Below are positions 60,701-64,000 of a DNA stretch of 64,000 nt, in pieces (the stretch's first letter is position 1; each line of letters begins with the position of its first letter). The DNA comes from Paralichthys olivaceus (Eukaryota > Chordata > Actinopteri > Pleuronectiformes > Paralichthyidae): the NCBI RefSeq assembly GCF_024713975.1, contig NC_091095.1:3818001-3882000 (forward strand), read 5' to 3'. The notes below the pieces were generated by a model that searched no databases, was not told the DNA's origin, and was given only the letters and a program-made list of their open reading frames with translations. The translations under genes were made by a program, and so were the position numbers.

Positions 60701-63700
60701 GATGCTTGTCACGTGCAGCCGGATTAAACTCTGTGTGTTTCTGTTATTTCTACAGAAGGTGATCCTTAAGGGCAATGAGGCCATTCTGAAGGACAACAGT
60801 CAGCGCAGCAAGTGGGAGGTGACTGGCCCAGGAGGACTGGACATGTTGGTGCCGTCCGTGTGTCTGATCATCCCCCCGCCCAATCCGCTCAGTGTCAGCC
60901 TCGCCAACAAGTTAGTAACACGGAGAAACAAATCCATGCATGAAAAGAAAAAGTGTGAGCAAAGGTTTAAATTGAATCTCTGTATCGTCTGAAGGAACGA
61001 GCAGTACTATGAGGCCATCCTGTCCATCTGGAACCAGCTGTTCATCAACGTGAAGAGTCTCCTCGCCTGGCAGTACTGTCTCCTGGATATCAGACGCATC
61101 AGCACCCTCAACATGTCCATTGTAAGTGACAATTAACGTCCCTGGAATCACTCTCTGTTTTCTCACGGGACAATTCTGCTTCACACAACACTCTAGTCTT
61201 ACCTCTGTGGGACTTATGATTCTCTTACGTTGTAAGTAAATCATAACGTGTGTCCATCTCCAGTTTTCCAAGATGCGTCCTGAGGAGTCTCGTCAAATGA
61301 TCAAGAGTCTGGAGACAAACTACGAGGAGTTCAAGAGATGCTGCCTCGGCTCGCAGATGTTTGCTGACGAGGACAAGAGGGAAATCGAGAACCAGTTCAC
61401 CGGAGCCCAGAACCGCTACGACCAGCTGGTGGTGCAGCTGCCTACTTACAGTCAGTATCACAACATGTACACTGTGCACAAATCCACAATGTTTTTAAAT
61501 TTAAGGTTCAGCAGCTGGTGAAGTTGCTGCAGAAGATTGAAAATTAAGGAAAAATCCTCAAATTCCAAATTCTTTAGTTTGAGCATATATCATACAGATT
61601 ATAATTTCATAATAGATAGTCAACTAGAATGTCATTCAGAGAGCGCCAAGGCCCAAAAGCTCCTTATGAAAACACTAGATGCACCAAATCAGACACCCAT
61701 AAATATCAGTCCCCGAAACATCTCAGATTTACTTCATTAAGATTCTGTAATTACTTCCTGAGAAATACATACAAATGTTGAAAAATGTCTTCCAACGAAA
61801 CGGAAACACACATTTCTGACATCAGACAATCTTTGTCACTTTTTGGAACCAATGATCCACACAAGGTCTAATTTGTCTCTGCTCAACCACTTTGGTCACT
61901 TTGAATTATCAGGTGTGAAACCAGTTCTGCAGTTGTATTATAATTTCTTTATTAGGCTCATCTTTGAGTGAGGCCACCTGGAACAGCTTTTAACACTTTT
62001 GTCTTTTAGCCTTATCGCTTCCTTTAGCTGTTTTTCCTCCAACATTTCCTGAAACATATCTTGTGTCTTCCTCAGTTGCTCATCAGGACCAAGAAGGCAT
62101 GCAGCAAGCAGCCGCTCAGCAAGCAGCCGCTCAGCAAGCAGCCGAGCAGCAAGCTGCGGCTGAAGCGGAGGCTCGGAGGCTCGAGGAAGAGGCTAGGAGG
62201 CTGGAAGAAGAACGAAGGAAAGCGGAGCTGAAAAAACAGTCGGAGAGAAAAACGGACGTGAAGAAAGTGGTTGTGAATAAAGAACATGTGATCAAGAAGG
62301 AGGTAGGGAAAGTGAACAAGGCAGAGGCGGGGAAGAAGAAGGTGGTGTCATCCTCCCGCAGCTTATCAGAGCTGCATGCGCTCAGACTGAGGCTGGAGGC
62401 CGCTGAGGGATCGCTGAGTCGGCACATTCATATTTGCCTCGGAGACGATGGGGAGCACGACTGTGGCCTCAGGATCACACAGTTAGAGGTAGATGCACAA
62501 ACCTAGAGCATCAGAACACGTTTTACACCAAACGTTCCTCATATTCATTTCAGTAACTGTATTTATGTGTTTGTCTTTTAGGCGGTGCAACGTGACATAG
62601 ACTCCATGCTTGAGGAGTATCTACGTCTGAAGGAGCACATCCTGAAAGAACTGGAGGGCATGAGTGATTCAGATAAAGCCCAGTTCCTCCGCAGCGAGAT
62701 AGGCATCATCAACCAGAGACTGGGGAGTCTGGAGAGCAGCTCTTCATCCTATCTACAGAGGTACTGAACAAAAACAACCTCATTCTGTGTTTGTTCAGGA
62801 AGTCTCAGACGTCAGCAGATCAAGATCAAGTGCTGAGTCATAAACCTTGTGGAACACCTTTAACATTTTAGTTGCTGTGCTGGAAGCAGATTTATGGAAA
62901 ACTACCTATCTAACAAACTGTAACCAGCCGTGTTGAAAGCAGAGCAATGAGAATATGCTCTTAACGTTGAAGCTCTACAACTTAAGAACTTAAATCTGGT
63001 CTTTCCCAATCATTTTAAATAAGCATGAAAGACATAATAATAATAATATAATAATATATTGCATTTTATCTTCCTATAACAGTTTCTTCCACCTCTCATT
63101 TATCTCTTCATCTTTATCAGGCTGCGGGCTCTAAGGGACATGCTGGAGAGTGTGGCTCGAGCTGAGGACATAGTGAAAGTTCATGAAGCGAGACTGACGG
63201 AGAAAGAGACCACTTCTCTGTCGCAGAGTGAAGTGGAGGATTATATATCGGACCTGAAGGTATTTTTCAAGACACTTAACTTTCATTTTCGCATCTAAGA
63301 AAAGCTCATTCCTCTGCCAAAAGATATTTAAAAATGCAAAGAATCACTTGTGAAAGCTGTCGCAGTCATTTCTGCCTCACCGCTCTGCTTCATGCCGGCA
63401 AGCTGCAGCATGGACTGGAATCCTGGAGCGTATTAGTGCACGACTTAGTGATCGTCCATCGGATTGAATTAGAAAAGCTGTTGTGAGACGTCCTCTGAGT
63501 TCTGTCCTGTTTTTGTGTTTGGCATCAGCATCTCATTCCTATGTTGACGAGTGTCTCCTGTGCTGTTGATGTGCAGAATATTAAAGTCGAGTTGGATCAG
63601 AAGCAGGATGTTCTGACAACCATGGAGGCGGAGCTGGCCAAGGCGAGCCACTGGAACGGACAGGTGGTCGGCCCCTACCAGAGGTGCGACCTGATGCTGT

Positions 63701-64000
63701 CAAAATACTCAGAGCAAGTGGGACTGCTTTCCGACCGCTGGAGACGGATCCAGGGACAGATCGACACCAGGTATCATAATCTTTTAAAATGAAGAAGTGA
63801 AGACTGTGTTGCCCAGTAAGTGATTTTAACAACAACCTGGAGACCTGCACCAACTTCCTGTAAACAAGGGCCGGGCGGTGCGTCATATTATTGTCTAATT
63901 TGTCAGGAGTTATTTACTCTGAGACTTTTAACACACATCTGGGACCAGTTTCACAAAAGCAATTTTCAAGCACCACTTACACACAGTGTCACATTTCAGG
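54735..64000 (+). CDS. dsp: desmoplakin, N-terminal 985 codons, 3' end outside the window
   Basis: Exons are 54735-55093, 56464-56557, 57598-57719, 57811-57961, 58516-58641, 58758-58817, 58907-59074, 59329-59433, 59538-59633, 60017-60142, 60457-60609, 60756-60910, 60995-61121, 61264-61450, 62076-62488, 62582-62760, 63121-63259, 63577-63770, and one that starts at 64000. All joins keep frame. Desmoplakin links desmosomal cadherins, through plakoglobin and plakophilin, to intermediate filaments. Seen here are the head and the spectrin-repeat plakin domain. Strong matches to human DSP include RQMGQP, EIMWVND then EEEELVFDW, HPASDKIEAY then DTLQTQWSW, ITKCIDTHLKENAAY, and the SH3-like region VTGPGGLDMLVPSV then LIIPPPNPL. 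The head has a Gly/Met repeat (about residues 76-119). After QLPTY there is an Ala/Gln then Arg/Glu insert (from about residue 680). The coiled-coil rod and plakin repeats lie to the right. Teleosts can have two copies; I did not assign a or b. Confidence 0.94.
54962..55093 (+). repeat. dsp: Gly/Met-rich coding tandem repeat in the desmoplakin head
   Basis: Within exon 1 the block GGCATGATGAGCGGCATGGG recurs with small changes, encoding units such as GGGMMSGMGGGMM and GGGMMSGT. It runs to the exon 1 donor. The reading frame is open throughout. Confidence 0.85.
55094..57597 (+). other. dsp: dsp introns 1 and 2
   Basis: Two introns surround the 94-nt exon 2 (56464-56557). Both are AT-rich with short GA, TG and CT runs. 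No additional exon or complete element was recognised. Confidence 0.45.
59640..59880. mobile_element. dispersed repeat C fragment, dsp intron 9
   Basis: Phrases such as CACCCTCATAAATATAAGTC then CCCTGAATAT and CATCAAGATCCATGAATCCT resemble the intron segment at 61615-61800 (CACCCATAAATATCAGTCCC then CATTAAGATTCTGTAATTAC). A more diverged relative is near 6900-7020 in irf4. The boundaries are uncertain. Confidence 0.4.
61615..61800. mobile_element. dispersed repeat C fragment, dsp intron 14
   Basis: CTCCTTATGAAAACACTAGA, GCACCAAATCAGACACCCAT and CTTCCTGAGAAATACATAC parallel phrases near 59700 and near 6900 (CCCTTATGAAACCAC, GCACCAAATTCAAAATATC, TCTCTGAGAAATC). No coding capacity is seen. Confidence 0.4.
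62097..62215 (+). repeat. dsp: coding repeat, Ala/Gln then Arg/Glu, in dsp exon 15
   Basis: A 15-base unit, CAGCAAGCAGCCGCT, repeats about three times and encodes QQAAA units. It is followed by GAGGCTCGGAGGCTCGAGGA-type units that encode EARRLEEEARRLEEE. The product should be a charged helix. Human desmoplakin has a different linker at this point, as far as I recall. Confidence 0.8.

Overview
The window is vertebrate nuclear DNA, almost certainly from a ray-finned (percomorph-like) teleost. It has split genes with GT-AG introns, dense (CA)n and other microsatellites, small fish-type inverted-repeat elements, and protein sequences that match known vertebrate orthologues. There is no bacterial or viral gene content, no CRISPR array and no operon structure. 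Most long open frames in the repeats (Cys-Val, Thr-His and Glu-Arg runs) are translated microsatellites.

Seven protein-coding genes can be reconstructed exon by exon. In order they are: the 3' end of exoc2 (+, 1-1162), irf4 (-, 5580-11110), dusp22 (-, 13330-20042), bphl (+, 23133-25839), psmg4 (+, 26638-28992), slc22a23 (-, 30955-45507), and the 5' part of a desmoplakin gene, dsp (+, 54735 to beyond the right edge). For all five complete genes the exon lengths sum to an intact reading frame: Irf4 456 aa, Dusp22 193 aa, Bphl 285 aa, Psmg4 122 aa, Slc22a23 635 aa. The desmoplakin fragment covers the first 985 codons.

From memory of the human map, all seven orthologues lie on distal 6p (DUSP22-IRF4-EXOC2, then BPHL-PSMG4-SLC22A23, then DSP), spread over several megabases. 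Here they sit within 64 kb. The exoc2-irf4-dusp22 block is inverted relative to the rest, while the psmg4/slc22a23 convergent pair is kept. The genes do not form one pathway: they cover exocytosis (exoc2), lymphoid transcription (irf4), phosphatase signalling (dusp22), ester hydrolysis (bphl), proteasome assembly (psmg4), an orphan transporter (slc22a23) and cell adhesion (dsp).

I saw no new multi-gene system. The best second looks are local. A 41-bp tandem repeat has triplicated the splice acceptor of irf4 exon 5. bphl exon 1 has a decayed tandem copy. slc22a23 needs a 33-nt microexon to keep its conserved sequence. The desmoplakin head carries a Gly/Met tandem-repeat tract, and its rod has an Ala/Gln-to-Arg/Glu insert. 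At least two families of inverted-repeat elements are scattered through introns and spacers, one of them lying inside an older degenerate tandem array upstream of dsp.
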